From positions 1 through 34,898 of the IMG/VR virus record IMGVR_UViG_3300047457_000300: 34,898 nt of DNA; one strand, given 5' to 3'. Of the stretch, positions 1 through 8,250 are shown in pieces. The notes beneath the pieces were generated by a model. That model was not told the DNA's origin and made no database searches. It was given only the letters and a program-made list of their open reading frames with translations. Source of the stretch: a virus. The position numbers and the translations under genes were made by a program. The number at the start of each line of letters is the position of its first letter. Position 1 is the stretch's first letter.

Positions 1-2
1 CC

Positions 3-1187
3 ACCCCAGACGAACTCCACAACATGCTCATCAACTGGCACGACTTCTGGCAAGGAGAACACACCACAGAAGACTGGATCGCCAAACCCCTCATCGCCCG
101 AGGCCGCCAAACCGCCCTCTTCGCAGGAGCCAAAACAGGCAAATCCTGGATCACCCTCAACATCATCGCAGCCCTCGCAACCGGCAAACCCATCCTCGGC
201 CAACCACCCCAACCACCAGTCCACACCCTCTACCTCGACTACGAAATGACCCAAGCCGACCTCATGGAACGCCTCGAACAATTCGGCTACACCGAAGACG
301 ACGACTACTCCCACCTCCACTACGCCCTCATCCCCTCGCTCCCCCCACTCAACACCTACGAAGGAGCCACAGCCCTCACCAAACTCTGCGAACTCACCAA
401 AGCCCAAGTCGTCATCATCGACACCACCGGCAGAGCCATCGAAGGCGAAGAAGACAAGGCAGACTCCTACCGAGCCTTCGCCCGCACCACAGGCCTCGCA
501 TTGAAGAAAGCTGGCATTGCCCTCGTCCGCACCGACCACGCAGGAAAGAAGGTGGGTCAGGGACAGCGTGGCTCCAGCGCAAAGAACGACGACGTAGACA
601 TCGTGTACCGCCTCGACAAGACCGACGAAGGCGTCCGGCTCGTCCGAACCCACTCACGCATCAGCTGGTGTCCCGAGAAGGTAGACCTCATCGTCGAAGA
701 CTTCAACGACATCATCACCATCCGATACAAAGCCCCCAGCAACCGAGGCTTCACCATCCAAGCCATTGACCTCGCCCGACGCCTTGACCAACTCGGCTAC
801 CCCCTCAACCTTGGGGTGAATGAGACGATCAAACTGGCCAAGGAACAGGGCATCACCCTCGGACGAAAGACCCTCGTCTCCGAGGCGATCCGATGCCGAA
901 AGCAGCCCAAACCAGACCCACTTGAGGTGGTTCCCGTCAATTCTCGGGAACCAGTGGGAACCACCCCAAAAACGGGAACCACTTGGGAACCACTTCGGGA
1001 ACCACTTGGGAACCACCTTCTAGAACCCAGCGTGCATAAGGGAACCACCCCACCCCCCTATAGGGGGGTGGTGGTTCCCATGCCCCAAAACATGGGAGAA
1101 GAAAACCTGACAAACTGGGAACCACCCACCCCAAATCAACACAAAAACGAAGAGGTGGTTCCCGACCATCTCGACCCCCTCTGGTAG
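3..1187 (+). CDS. RepA-like AAA+ ATPase (helicase half of a prim-pol/helicase), 5'-partial
   Basis: Hexameric-helicase-type ATPase of the RepA/AAA_25 family, expected to unwind DNA for replication with the prim-pol at the right edge. The first in-frame ATG is at 24 (387 residues from there), but the frame is open to the edge and the upstream codons read TPDELHN, so the true start is probably outside. Numbering from 24: Walker A GAKTGKS at 35-41, Walker B-like VVIIDTT with D133, a TDHAGK motif near 171 and the GSSAKNDDVD loop near 183. The C-terminal roughly 90 residues are low complexity (repeated GTT, EPL and GNH) because the DNA there is a repeat array. Codons up to about 480 are strongly C/A-rich, then mixed. 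Family assignment is strong; fusion to the prim-pol is inferred. Confidence 0.85.
   Translation, partial: TPDELHNMLINWHDFWQGEHTTEDWIAKPLIARGRQTALFAGAKTGKSWITLNIIAALATGKPILGQPPQPPVHTLYLDYEMTQADLMERLEQFGYTEDDDYSHLHYALIPSLPPLNTYEGATALTKLCELTKAQVVIIDTTGRAIEGEEDKADSYRAFARTTGLALKKAGIALVRTDHAGKKVGQGQRGSSAKNDDVDIVYRLDKTDEGVRLVRTHSRISWCPEKVDLIVEDFNDIITIRYKAPSNRGFTIQAIDLARRLDQLGYPLNLGVNETIKLAKEQGITLGRKTLVSEAIRCRKQPKPDPLEVVPVNSREPVGTTPKTGTTWEPLREPLGNHLLEPSVHKGTTPPPYRGVVVPMPQNMGEENLTNWEPPTPNQHKNEEVVPDHLDPLW
927..1163. repeat. Iteron-like cluster of GGGAACCAC repeats
   Basis: The 9-mer GGGAACCAC occurs directly at 956, 974, 985, 997, 1008, 1040 and 1117, with a one-base variant (GGGAACCAG) at 946. Its reverse complement GTGGTTCCC occurs at 927, 1071 and 1155. 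The central four copies start 11, 12 and 11 bases apart, about one helical turn each. The array lies in the 3' end of the helicase gene and encodes a low-complexity tail. Phased short repeats beside a replication gene are typical of initiator-binding iterons, so this is a candidate origin; that role is inference. Confidence 0.8.
1051..1070. repeat. Perfect 20-bp palindrome in the iteron cluster
   Basis: Two 10-base arms, CACCCCCCTA and TAGGGGGGTG, meet at a TATA centre. The palindrome is flanked by an iteron in each orientation (1040-1048 and 1071-1079), making a roughly 40-bp near-symmetrical structure with a 2-base asymmetry on the left. It could be extruded as a cruciform or bound by a dimer. 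It lies inside the coding sequence. Confidence 0.85.
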
Positions 1188-1193
1188 CCCCCC

Positions 1194-1499
1194 ATGCCCA
1201 TCCACCGCCCCTGCCTCACCTGCCACCGACTCACCGTCAACCCGCGACGCTGCGACACCTGCCAAGCCACCTGGCAAGCCCAGCGACCCAAGCCCTATCG
1301 CCCTCACTACCGAGGCAACTACGCAGCTCGAGCCAAGGCCATCAGGGACACAGCAACCCAATGCTGGATCTGTGGCGAAGGCGCACGAGTGGACGACCCT
1401 TGGACAGCCGATCACGTCCACCCAGGCGACACTTCACCAGACGCCCTACTCCTCCCAGCCCACCGCACCTGCAACTCGCGTCGAGGGAATCGCGCATGA
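1194..1499 (+). CDS. HNH endonuclease beside terminase
   Basis: Small HNH nuclease of 101 residues. Zinc-binding Cys pairs are visible (CLTC at 7-10, CDTC at 20-23, CWIC at 57-60), followed by ADHVHP with catalytic-type H74 and the AHRTCNSRRG closing motif at 89-98. HNH proteins encoded next to terminase are known in HK97-like phages to work with the terminase in DNA cleavage and packaging, and the position directly before TerS/TerL fits. It starts 6 bases after the helicase stop with no evident Shine-Dalgarno sequence. Confidence 0.88.
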   Translation: MPIHRPCLTCHRLTVNPRRCDTCQATWQAQRPKPYRPHYRGNYAARAKAIRDTATQCWICGEGARVDDPWTADHVHPGDTSPDALLLPAHRTCNSRRGNRA

Positions 1500-1524
1500 C
1501 CCCCCACCGGCAGTCTCGGGGGGT
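1499..1524 (+). terminator. GC-rich hairpin after HNH gene
   Basis: ACCCCCC (1499-1505) can pair with GGGGGGT (1518-1524) across a 12-base loop, directly at the HNH stop codon. No U-run follows, so this is a possible terminator or RNA structure only. The roughly 115-base gap before terS is also a candidate place for a cos site, given the adjacent HNH/terminase genes; that is speculative. Confidence 0.4.
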
Positions 1525-1604
1525 GGGTCGGATCTGGGGACGCGCAGACGCACATGACCCATGCCGTTGCACAACACGGGCGGGGTTGGTGGACGGGGTA
1601 CGGC

Positions 1605-1616
1605 TACCCTTGTGGA
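1605..1616 (+). promoter_or_regulatory. Putative -10 box of a leaderless promoter for terS
   Basis: TACCCT (1605-1610) is followed by exactly 6 bases and then the ATG at 1617, so a transcript starting about 7 bases after the box would begin at the start codon. No Shine-Dalgarno sequence precedes this ATG and no clear -35 is visible. The same arrangement occurs before four other late genes. Confidence 0.5.
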
Positions 1617-2159
1617 ATGGCAACGAAGTCAACGGGTGTGGGTCGTGGGAACAAGGCCGAGCCGGTCGAGCGTCGTCGAGCGAGGGGCGCACGGATTCGG
1701 AACGGTTTGGCTGCTGCGCCGATGCCTGGTTCAGCGTTGGCGACGGTGGACTTGGACGAACTGCCGGAGCCGCCGGTGGAGTTGGGGGATGTTGGGGCTG
1801 CGTATTGGGTGACGTATTGGGCGGCTGGTCGTCGGCATTTGTCGGAGCTGCACGACGCCCCGCTCATGACCAGGTTGTGTCGGAACTTCGACAAGATCGC
1901 CGAGTTGGAGGCGTGGCTTGGGGACGATGTGGAGCGTCGCTGGTATGTGTCTCCAAATGGGCAGGTTGTGACGCATCCGGCGGTGAAGCAGATCGAGCAG
2001 ATGGATGCTCAGAACACAGCCTGGATGTCGCTGTTGGGGTTCACGCCGAGCGACCGTGCCAGGTTGGGGTTGGCGGAGATAAGGGTTGCGAATGAGCTTG
2101 ATGCGTTCAGGAAGCGTAAGGCCAACGTGGTCGACGGCGAGGTTGTCTCAGAAGTCTGA
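1617..2159 (+). CDS. terS: Terminase small subunit
   Basis: 180 residues. It sits between HNH endonuclease and large terminase, and its architecture fits P27-type phage small terminases: a Lys/Arg-rich N-terminus, a mid-part ending in an alpha-helical AYWVTYW segment, then VTHPAVKQIEQMDAQ. The last is the HP-x-V/M motif region commonly seen in actinophage TerS. It would recognise the packaging site and recruit TerL. The ATG at 1617 is preferred over an upstream in-frame ATG at 1554 because the added 21 residues are low quality and the TANNNT box sits exactly 6 bases before 1617. Confidence 0.8.
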   Translation: MATKSTGVGRGNKAEPVERRRARGARIRNGLAAAPMPGSALATVDLDELPEPPVELGDVGAAYWVTYWAAGRRHLSELHDAPLMTRLCRNFDKIAELEAWLGDDVERRWYVSPNGQVVTHPAVKQIEQMDAQNTAWMSLLGFTPSDRARLGLAEIRVANELDAFRKRKANVVDGEVVSEV

Positions 2160-3561
2160 CGGTTTGCTGGTTGCTGATTTCGCTTCGACATTTCTGCATG
2201 TGTCAAAGGGTGTGAGGGCTGGGGAGGCGTTGGTGTTGACGGACTGGCAGCGCGAGTTGTTGGTGTCGTTGTTTGAGCGTCGTGCTGATGGGATGCTGAG
2301 GTATCGACGCAGCCTGATCGGTCTGGGCAGGAAGAATGGCAAGTCGCTTATCGGGTCGCTGATTGCGCTGTATGGGTTGATTGAGGGTGAGCCTGGGGCT
2401 GAGGTGTATTCGGCGGCTGGTGATAGGCAGCAGGCGCGGGTGGTGTTCAATGAGGCTCGCTGGCAGGTGCAGCAGTCGGCTGCGTTGTCGGGTGTGTGCA
2501 AGGTGTATCGGGATGCGATTGAGGTGCCGTCGACTGGGGCGGTGTATCGGGTGCTGTCATCTGATGCGAAACTTCAGCAAGGCCTCAACCCATCAACGGT
2601 CATCTTCGATGAGTTGCATGTTCAGCCGAACGATGACCTGTGGGATGCGTTGACGTTGGCGTCGGGTGCGAGACGCGACCCGATGATCGTGGCTATCACG
2701 ACGGCTGGGCATGACTTGGACACGATTTGTGGACGGCTCTACACCTACGGTCGGCGCATCATCGCAGGCGACCAGGACGATGAGCGGTTCGGGTTCTTCT
2801 GGTGGGAAGCACCCGAAGGCTGCGCCACCCACGATCGGGATGCTTGGCTGGCTGCGAACCCGAACCTTGCTGAGGGTTTGTTGTCATTGGAGGACATGGA
2901 GATCAGCATGAATCAGACAGCCGAGATTGCGTTCAGGCGATACCGGCTGAACCAGTGGGTAAGAACGGAAGGCGAATCCTGGTTGCCTGCCGGTGCGCTC
3001 GACCAATGCATCTCCGACCTTGAGCTGGACAAAGACCTGCCTGTCTTCGTTGGGATTGATATGGCGTTGAAGCATGACTCGATTGCGGTGGTGACGGCAC
3101 AGCCACAGCCATCAGGTCGCATTGTGTGTCGGGCAAAGATTTGGCATCCCGACGCCCATGCAATGGATGTGTCGGCTGTCGAGGCGTATTTGCGTGACTT
3201 GAATCGTGAGTGGCAGGTGATGGAGTTCGCCTATGACCCTGCGTTCTTTCAGCGTTCGGCTGAGGCGTTGACTGATGACGGGTTGAACATGGTGGAGTTC
3301 CCGCAGTCCACAGCCCGCATGGTGCCAGCGTGTGGGACGCTGTATGAGATGATCGTGAATGGCACGTTGGCTATCAATGCTGACCCGATGTTCATCGATC
3401 AGATGTTGAGTCCGGCGCAACGTCAAACCGACACGGGTTGGCGTTTATCGAAAGGTAAGTCGAAGCGCAAGATTGATGCTGCTATCGCGACGGCGTTGGC
3501 GGTTGATCGTGCGACTCGAAGGCAGGAAGTCGCCCCGACCCCTGGGTTCTTTGTAGTCTAG
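2143..3561 (+). CDS. terL: Terminase large subunit
   Basis: ATP-driven packaging motor and nuclease, Terminase_1 type, 472 residues from a TTG at 2143. Walker A-like GLGRKNGKS at 60-68, Walker B VIFDELH at 153-159, and a TTAG coupling motif near 186. The RNase H-like nuclease acidic residues are visible as VGIDMAL (D306), YDPAFF (D365) and IDAAIATALA (D445). The frame is open upstream to an ATG at 2086, but those residues overlap terS and look like a shadow translation. The TTG follows GGCGAGG and overlaps the terS stop by 17 bases. Function is certain; the start is less so. Confidence 0.95.
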   Translation: MSQKSDGLLVADFASTFLHVSKGVRAGEALVLTDWQRELLVSLFERRADGMLRYRRSLIGLGRKNGKSLIGSLIALYGLIEGEPGAEVYSAAGDRQQARVVFNEARWQVQQSAALSGVCKVYRDAIEVPSTGAVYRVLSSDAKLQQGLNPSTVIFDELHVQPNDDLWDALTLASGARRDPMIVAITTAGHDLDTICGRLYTYGRRIIAGDQDDERFGFFWWEAPEGCATHDRDAWLAANPNLAEGLLSLEDMEISMNQTAEIAFRRYRLNQWVRTEGESWLPAGALDQCISDLELDKDLPVFVGIDMALKHDSIAVVTAQPQPSGRIVCRAKIWHPDAHAMDVSAVEAYLRDLNREWQVMEFAYDPAFFQRSAEALTDDGLNMVEFPQSTARMVPACGTLYEMIVNGTLAINADPMFIDQMLSPAQRQTDTGWRLSKGKSKRKIDAAIATALAVDRATRRQEVAPTPGFFVV

Positions 3562-3575
3562 AGAGGATGCTCATC

Positions 3576-3722
3576 ATGCTGTTCTTCGAGTTACTTGCCC
3601 TCGCACTCATCGCAGTTGGGGTATTCTTGATCTCAGTTCCAGTAGGCCTGATTTGTTCGGGTCTGATGGTGCTTCTATTGGTGTTCGCAGCAGAGCGTGG
3701 TGAGAGGAAGAAGTCGAAATAA
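3576..3722 (+). CDS. Small two-helix membrane protein between TerL and portal
   Basis: 48 residues, almost entirely hydrophobic until a basic tail (ERGERKKSK). Two membrane segments are likely, split near the SVPVG turn. The ATG at 3576 is chosen because GAGAGG at 3561-3566 is 9 bases upstream; an in-frame ATG at 3567 abuts that sequence. Its TAA overlaps the portal ATG by one base (TAATG), indicating translational coupling. No function can be assigned; the position argues for a late structural or membrane role. Confidence 0.65.
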   Translation: MLFFELLALALIAVGVFLISVPVGLICSGLMVLLLVFAAERGERKKSK

Positions 3723-5263
3723 TGTTGTCGCGTCTGTTGCCTGGTGGAGAGAACCGAGCTGTCTCTTTCCAATCGTTGTTCGCTGCTGGTGACGGTTTCG
3801 CAACGACGACGAACGCTGGCACCGTCATCACGCAGAATGATTCGCTGAAGATTGAGGCGGTCTATGCGTGTGTGCGTCTGATTGCCGACTCTATCTCGAC
3901 GCTGCCTGTTGATACGTTCATTCGGGTTGATGGTGAGCGTCGCCCGTTCCGCCCACGCCCAACATGGCTTGACTACCCAGAGTCAGGTGTAACCCGCACC
4001 GAACACTTCCAGCAGGTTCTTGTGTCTCTGCTGTTGGACGGCAACTCATTCACTCGCATCCTGCGTGACGATCAGGGTGTCGCAGGCTTGGTGGTGTTGA
4101 ATCCTCAGCGTGTTGAGTGTTCTCGTGACCGTGTGACTCGTCGGCCGATTTACATCTTCGAGCAACGTGATGTGATTCCGGCTGAGGACATGATTCACAT
4201 CACCGAGTTGCGTATGCCTGGTGAGTTGCGTGGCCGTTCACGCATCGATCTGGTGAAAGAGAATCTCGGGTTGGCTCGCGCATTGGAGGAGTTCGCTGCA
4301 CGATTCTTCGGACAAGGCTCCTCGGCGTCCGGCATCATCGAGTTTCCAGGGAACCTGACCCGTGAGCAGGCGAAAGATTTGGTTGACGGCTTTGAGCAAG
4401 GCCACAAAGGTTTGCGTCGTTCGCATCGCCCAGGCATCCTGTTCGGTGGCGCAACCTTCAACAAGACCACCGTCGACAACGACTCGGCACAGTTCCTAGA
4501 GTCCCGTCGCTTCGCTGTTGAGGAGATCGCCCGCACGTTCCGCTGTCCACCATCGATGCTGGGTGTGACGACGCCTGGTGCGATGTCGTATGCGTCGGTG
4601 GAACAGAACGGCATTCACTTCGTTCAGCACACGCTTCGCCCATACATCGCCAAGATTGAGGACGGCTACCAGAAGATTCTGGACAACCGTGCCTTCCTCA
4701 AGTTCAACGTGGACGGTCTGCTACGAGGCGACCAAGCCTCGCGCTACGCCGCGTTCTCCACCGGCATCCAAGCTGGCTTCCTCTCCATCAACGACATCCA
4801 TCGCATCGAGGACATGTCGCCAGTCGAAGGAGGAGACTCGTACCGTGTGCCGCTCGCCAACGTGGACATCAACGCAGCCAACCTCGCTGAGTTGGATCGG
4901 AAGAGCTTGATTGCTCAGCGTCTCATCCTCGCAGGCTTCGACCCTGCACAAGTGTTGAGTGCGCTTGAGTTGCCTGCCATCAACCACACAGGCCTCCCGT
5001 CCACACAGTTGCAGCCAATCTCAACGGTCAGCCCCGCCGACCCTGCCTCCGCCTACGAGGTGAAGTCGCAAGATATGTCGATCACGATGCCTGAGGTTGT
5101 GGTGAACTACACCCCGCCAGCAGTCAACGTGCCAGCCCCCGTCATCAACGTCCCCGAGACTGTTGTGCGTGTGAATGTCCCAGAATCCAAGCCGATGATT
5201 CGCACCGTTGAACGTGATGAGCATGGTCGAATCGTGAACATCATTGAAAGGGCTGAGGACTAA
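3722..5263 (+). CDS. Portal protein (HK97 family)
   Basis: Forms the dodecameric ring at the capsid vertex through which DNA is packaged. At 513 residues it is longer than most HK97 portals. Recognisable blocks are the VYACVRLIADSISTLP segment near 50, LLLDGNSF near 103, the GRSRIDL region near 170 and FRCPPSMLGV near 278. The C-terminus carries a Val/Pro-rich extension with repeats such as VNVPAPVINVPETV (roughly 460-490), seen in other actinophage portals. It overlaps the preceding and following genes by one base each. Confidence 0.95.
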   Translation: MLSRLLPGGENRAVSFQSLFAAGDGFATTTNAGTVITQNDSLKIEAVYACVRLIADSISTLPVDTFIRVDGERRPFRPRPTWLDYPESGVTRTEHFQQVLVSLLLDGNSFTRILRDDQGVAGLVVLNPQRVECSRDRVTRRPIYIFEQRDVIPAEDMIHITELRMPGELRGRSRIDLVKENLGLARALEEFAARFFGQGSSASGIIEFPGNLTREQAKDLVDGFEQGHKGLRRSHRPGILFGGATFNKTTVDNDSAQFLESRRFAVEEIARTFRCPPSMLGVTTPGAMSYASVEQNGIHFVQHTLRPYIAKIEDGYQKILDNRAFLKFNVDGLLRGDQASRYAAFSTGIQAGFLSINDIHRIEDMSPVEGGDSYRVPLANVDINAANLAELDRKSLIAQRLILAGFDPAQVLSALELPAINHTGLPSTQLQPISTVSPADPASAYEVKSQDMSITMPEVVVNYTPPAVNVPAPVINVPETVVRVNVPESKPMIRTVERDEHGRIVNIIERAED

Positions 5264-5646
5264 TGGCGACAGGAATCTCCTCCTACATGGCGAACAAGTG
5301 GCTGGATGCGATGGGAAACAACACGTCGTTCGCTGTGACAACCGCGTACATCAAACTGCATGTCGGCGACCCAGGCGCAAACGGCACCGCCAACCCAGCC
5401 ACCGAAACCACACGCAAATCAATCTCGTTCGCAGCAGCCTCAAGCGGTTCAATCGCGTCAGATGCCGAGATCAGTTGGACGAACATCGCAGGCTCAGAAG
5501 ACGCCACACACTTCACCGTGTGGGATGCATCAACGGCAGGTAACTTCCTGTTCTCTGGCACGATCACCGGCAACCCGTACACCGCAGGCGACACCTACAC
5601 CATCGCCTCTGGTTCACTCACCACGTCGCTGACCGTCGCCTCATAG
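5263..5646 (+). CDS. Phage tail-fibre/decoration-type structural protein
   Basis: 127 residues. The N-terminal motif MANKWLDAM followed by YIKLHVGDPG, then a predicted all-beta remainder with FTVWDASTAGNFLFSG, matches a widespread small virion protein usually labelled 'phage tail fiber protein'. Its presence in the head cluster between portal and protease also allows a decoration role. It starts at an ATG overlapping the portal stop (TAATG). Assignment is by recalled family pattern. Confidence 0.6.
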   Translation: MATGISSYMANKWLDAMGNNTSFAVTTAYIKLHVGDPGANGTANPATETTRKSISFAAASSGSIASDAEISWTNIAGSEDATHFTVWDASTAGNFLFSGTITGNPYTAGDTYTIASGSLTTSLTVAS

Positions 5647-5653
5647 GTTTCTG

Positions 5654-6343
5654 ATGGCACGAACTAGGTTCGTCCTCGGCACCTCACAGCTGAACGATGA
5701 GAACGTCGGCCTAGACGGATTCTCACCAGCCTTCACGCTCGATACCTCTGCGCTAGATGGTGCAGGAAAGTTTGACGGCTACACCTTCCAGACGAATGCG
5801 TCAGGTTCGGCTGGGTTGGGTGGTGTGGTTGGGTTGGCTGAGGCTGATGTCATCGTCAATATTCAGTCGATTGGTGTGGCCGAGTTGGGTGGTTTGGCTG
5901 GTGTGGCTTCGGTTTCGGTGTTGCATCAGGCTGTCGGGTCGGCGATGCTGGGTTCTGTCTCGGGGTCTGTGTCGCCTGTTGTGGTTCACAGCGTGTCGGC
6001 GGTGGCTGGTTTGGGTGCTGGGGTTAGTTCGGCTACGTCGTCGGTTCTTGTGCGACCTTACGCCGACGGGCAGTTGGGGTCGATGGTTGGGTCTGCTCAG
6101 GCGACGGTTGTTCCTCAGCCGACTCCGACTCCTTCGTATCCGTCTGGTGGGAATCCTTGGTATCGACAACCGAAGGTTCCTGTTGAGAAGGTTTCAGTTG
6201 TTTCGGTTGAGGTTGAGTTGCCTCGTGTCCCTGAGCGAATTGTTGTTTCAGGATCATCTGTTGTGTCCTTGTCGGCGTCTGCTACTGGTGAAGTAGCATG
6301 GTCAATACTAGAAGATGAAGCCGAGTTGCTTCTGTTGGTGTGA
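5654..6343 (+). CDS. Gly/Ala/Ser/Val-rich repeat protein, probable virion component
   Basis: 229 residues. After an N-terminal segment with the motif FTLDTSALDG (also present in the tail protein at 17607) come about five imperfect repeats of roughly 20-23 residues with the pattern G-x-A-x-L-G-x-x-x-G-x-A, between about 50 and 155. A Pro-rich hinge follows (PQPTPTPSYPSGG), then a beta-rich C-terminus. The repeats suggest a stacked-beta structural protein. Codons are strongly G/T-rich. No enzymatic motifs; function unknown. Confidence 0.65.
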   Translation: MARTRFVLGTSQLNDENVGLDGFSPAFTLDTSALDGAGKFDGYTFQTNASGSAGLGGVVGLAEADVIVNIQSIGVAELGGLAGVASVSVLHQAVGSAMLGSVSGSVSPVVVHSVSAVAGLGAGVSSATSSVLVRPYADGQLGSMVGSAQATVVPQPTPTPSYPSGGNPWYRQPKVPVEKVSVVSVEVELPRVPERIVVSGSSVVSLSASATGEVAWSILEDEAELLLLV

Positions 6344-6350
6344 GGTTTGA

Positions 6351-6629
6351 GTGGCGTTCTATCATGGTGTGACATCAGTTGGCACGGCTCCTACACCCGT
6401 TGACGGCACTTTGATCGGATTTCATGGTGGCAATCCGTACAAGATGCACATCAAGAACAACGACAACACGACCGAGTGCTATATCGGCGGGTCTAATGTG
6501 ACGACTTCGACCGGCTACTTGTTGAACAAATTGGAGGCGTTGGATTTGGTCGTCTCTCCAACGGACATTCTCTATTGCATCTCAACGAAGAATGGTCACA
6601 ACATTTCTTGGTTGACGGAGCCTGTCTGA
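6351..6629 (+). CDS. Small hypothetical virion-region protein
   Basis: 92 residues from a GTG preceded by GAGG. Composition suggests a compact beta fold (KMHIKNNDNT, YIGGSNVTTSTGYLL, LDLVVSPTDILYCI), resembling small capsid-accessory proteins encoded between portal and capsid genes in other phages. Its TGA overlaps the following ATG by one base. No family is recognised with certainty. Confidence 0.6.
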   Translation: MAFYHGVTSVGTAPTPVDGTLIGFHGGNPYKMHIKNNDNTTECYIGGSNVTTSTGYLLNKLEALDLVVSPTDILYCISTKNGHNISWLTEPV

Positions 6630-8224
6630 TGCCGTACTTCATTAGCAACACAAATCCGAACTGCTCAGGTTGGGCTGTCGAGAAGGAGGACGGTGAAGTG
6701 ATCGGCTGTCACGGAACGAAACAAGATGCCATCGACCAGATGGTTGCAGTATCTATCGCTGAGGACATGGAGCCTGGTGGTGAACGAGCATTACCGAACG
6801 AACTGACTGAAGGTGACTTCGTGCGCTGGGATTCATCGGGTGGCACGGCTCGGGGTCGCATCGAACATGTGATGCGTGAAGGCACGTTGGGTGTGCCTGA
6901 CACCGAGTTCAGCATCGAGGCTACAGAGGACGATCCTGCTGCGCTCATCCGAATCTATGAGGAGTACGACAACGGTTGGCGACCCACCGAAGTTCTCGTC
7001 GGCCACAAGTTCTCCACACTCACCAAGATTGACCCACTCCCCGAACCAATCGAGGAAGAGGACGAGATCGAAGAAGACGAGGACGAGTCCGAGGATCGTG
7101 TCGAGCAGAGAGAGGTGAATCTGGATGTCCCCCAATACATCAGGTCAGCAGCCCGAAAAGGGTTGGATTATTACGGGAAGAGCCTTGCAGGTGCAGGCGT
7201 TGTGGCTCGTACTGTTCGTGAAGCCCGTGAGATGGCTCAAGGAAGAATCACGGAAGATAAAGTCATTCGTGCAAACGCTTGGGCAGCTCGACATCTAGTT
7301 GACTTGGATGTCCCCCGCAACACGAACCCAGACAACGACGAGTTCCCTGGTGCCGGTGCAGTCGCCTTCTACCTGTGGGGTATCGACCCAACAGACCCGC
7401 AACCTGCGATGAACTGGTTTGAGGAGAAGTCGGATGCGATCAAAGCTGATCGTGAAGAGGCCGACAGGTCGTTCGCCTTCCATCGCAAACCAGAACAGAA
7501 GTCGTCTATTGTTGATGGCATGACTGAACAGGTCGAGACGCGCAGGGTCACGTTCAACGAGTTCGAGCTTCGTGCCGCCACGAAGGGTGACGGCATGTCG
7601 TTCACCGGCTATGCCGCAGTCTTCAACTCTGACTCGGAGCCGTTGCCGTTCATTGAGCGGATCATGCCTGGCGCGTTCGCCAAGTCGTTGCGTTCACGGA
7701 ACAATATCCGAATGTACATGAACCACGACTCCAGCATGCTGCTTGCCACGACCCGTGCCAAGACTCTCCGTTTGCAGGAAGACTCGAAGGGTTTGCTGGT
7801 CGATGCCGACCTGCCCGACACTTCGGTTGGCCGTGACCTGTCGGTGCTGATGCAACGCAAGGATGTGGATTCGATGTCGTTCGGTTTCACCGTCCCTTCG
7901 GGTGGTGACTCTTGGAGCGATGACGGGATGCAACGCACCTTGAAGCAGATTCGCCTGTTCGAGGTGTCGGTTGTGACAGGCTTCCCCGCGTATGCGGCTA
8001 CGTCTGCGTCGGTGCGTTCGTTTGATGCGTTGGCTCAGCGAACTGGCATGGATGCCGACCAGTTGGCTGTCGCCATCACGAACCTTGAAGCAGGTCAGAC
8101 TTTGACCCCCGATCACGCTGCGTTGTTGCGTGAGACTGTGGCGAAACTTGAGCCACAACCCGAGGCTGCTCCTGCCACGATTGGCATCATGGCGAAGCAC
8201 CTTGAACTGTTGAAGAACATCTAG
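6629..8224 (+). CDS. Prohead protease with N-terminal accessory domains
   Basis: 531 residues, more than twice a simple HK97 protease. In order: a short module (about 1-45) with GWAVEKEDGEVIGCH; a DUF2945/TUDOR-like beta domain (about 57-133) with EGDFVRWDSSGGTARGRI; an acidic linker (141-156); a helical module (about 165-275) with ARKGLDYYGKSLAG and PGAGAVAFYLWGID; and the protease domain from about 303. Catalytic-type residues are H366 (YMNHDS), S415 or S417 (DVDSMSFGF) and E445 (LFEVSVV). It should cleave the capsid N-terminal delta domain. The ATG at 6629 is preferred over in-frame 6575 because it overlaps the previous stop. Confidence 0.92.
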   Translation: MPYFISNTNPNCSGWAVEKEDGEVIGCHGTKQDAIDQMVAVSIAEDMEPGGERALPNELTEGDFVRWDSSGGTARGRIEHVMREGTLGVPDTEFSIEATEDDPAALIRIYEEYDNGWRPTEVLVGHKFSTLTKIDPLPEPIEEEDEIEEDEDESEDRVEQREVNLDVPQYIRSAARKGLDYYGKSLAGAGVVARTVREAREMAQGRITEDKVIRANAWAARHLVDLDVPRNTNPDNDEFPGAGAVAFYLWGIDPTDPQPAMNWFEEKSDAIKADREEADRSFAFHRKPEQKSSIVDGMTEQVETRRVTFNEFELRAATKGDGMSFTGYAAVFNSDSEPLPFIERIMPGAFAKSLRSRNNIRMYMNHDSSMLLATTRAKTLRLQEDSKGLLVDADLPDTSVGRDLSVLMQRKDVDSMSFGFTVPSGGDSWSDDGMQRTLKQIRLFEVSVVTGFPAYAATSASVRSFDALAQRTGMDADQLAVAITNLEAGQTLTPDHAALLRETVAKLEPQPEAAPATIGIMAKHLELLKNI

Positions 8225-8239
8225 TAACTTTTAGTTACT
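8223..8239 (+). other. Stem-loop at protease stop codon
   Basis: AGTAAC (8223-8228) and GTTACT (8234-8239) form a perfect 6-bp stem with a 5-base loop, starting within the protease stop codon. It could mark an mRNA processing or stability boundary before the capsid gene. The stem is weak. Confidence 0.4.
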
Positions 8240-8250
8240 GCATCGAATGA

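Noticed and set aside
1361-2095. Plus-strand open frame of 244 residues across HNH and terS
   Set aside because: Out of frame with both supported genes, Arg/Gly/Ser-rich low-quality translation.
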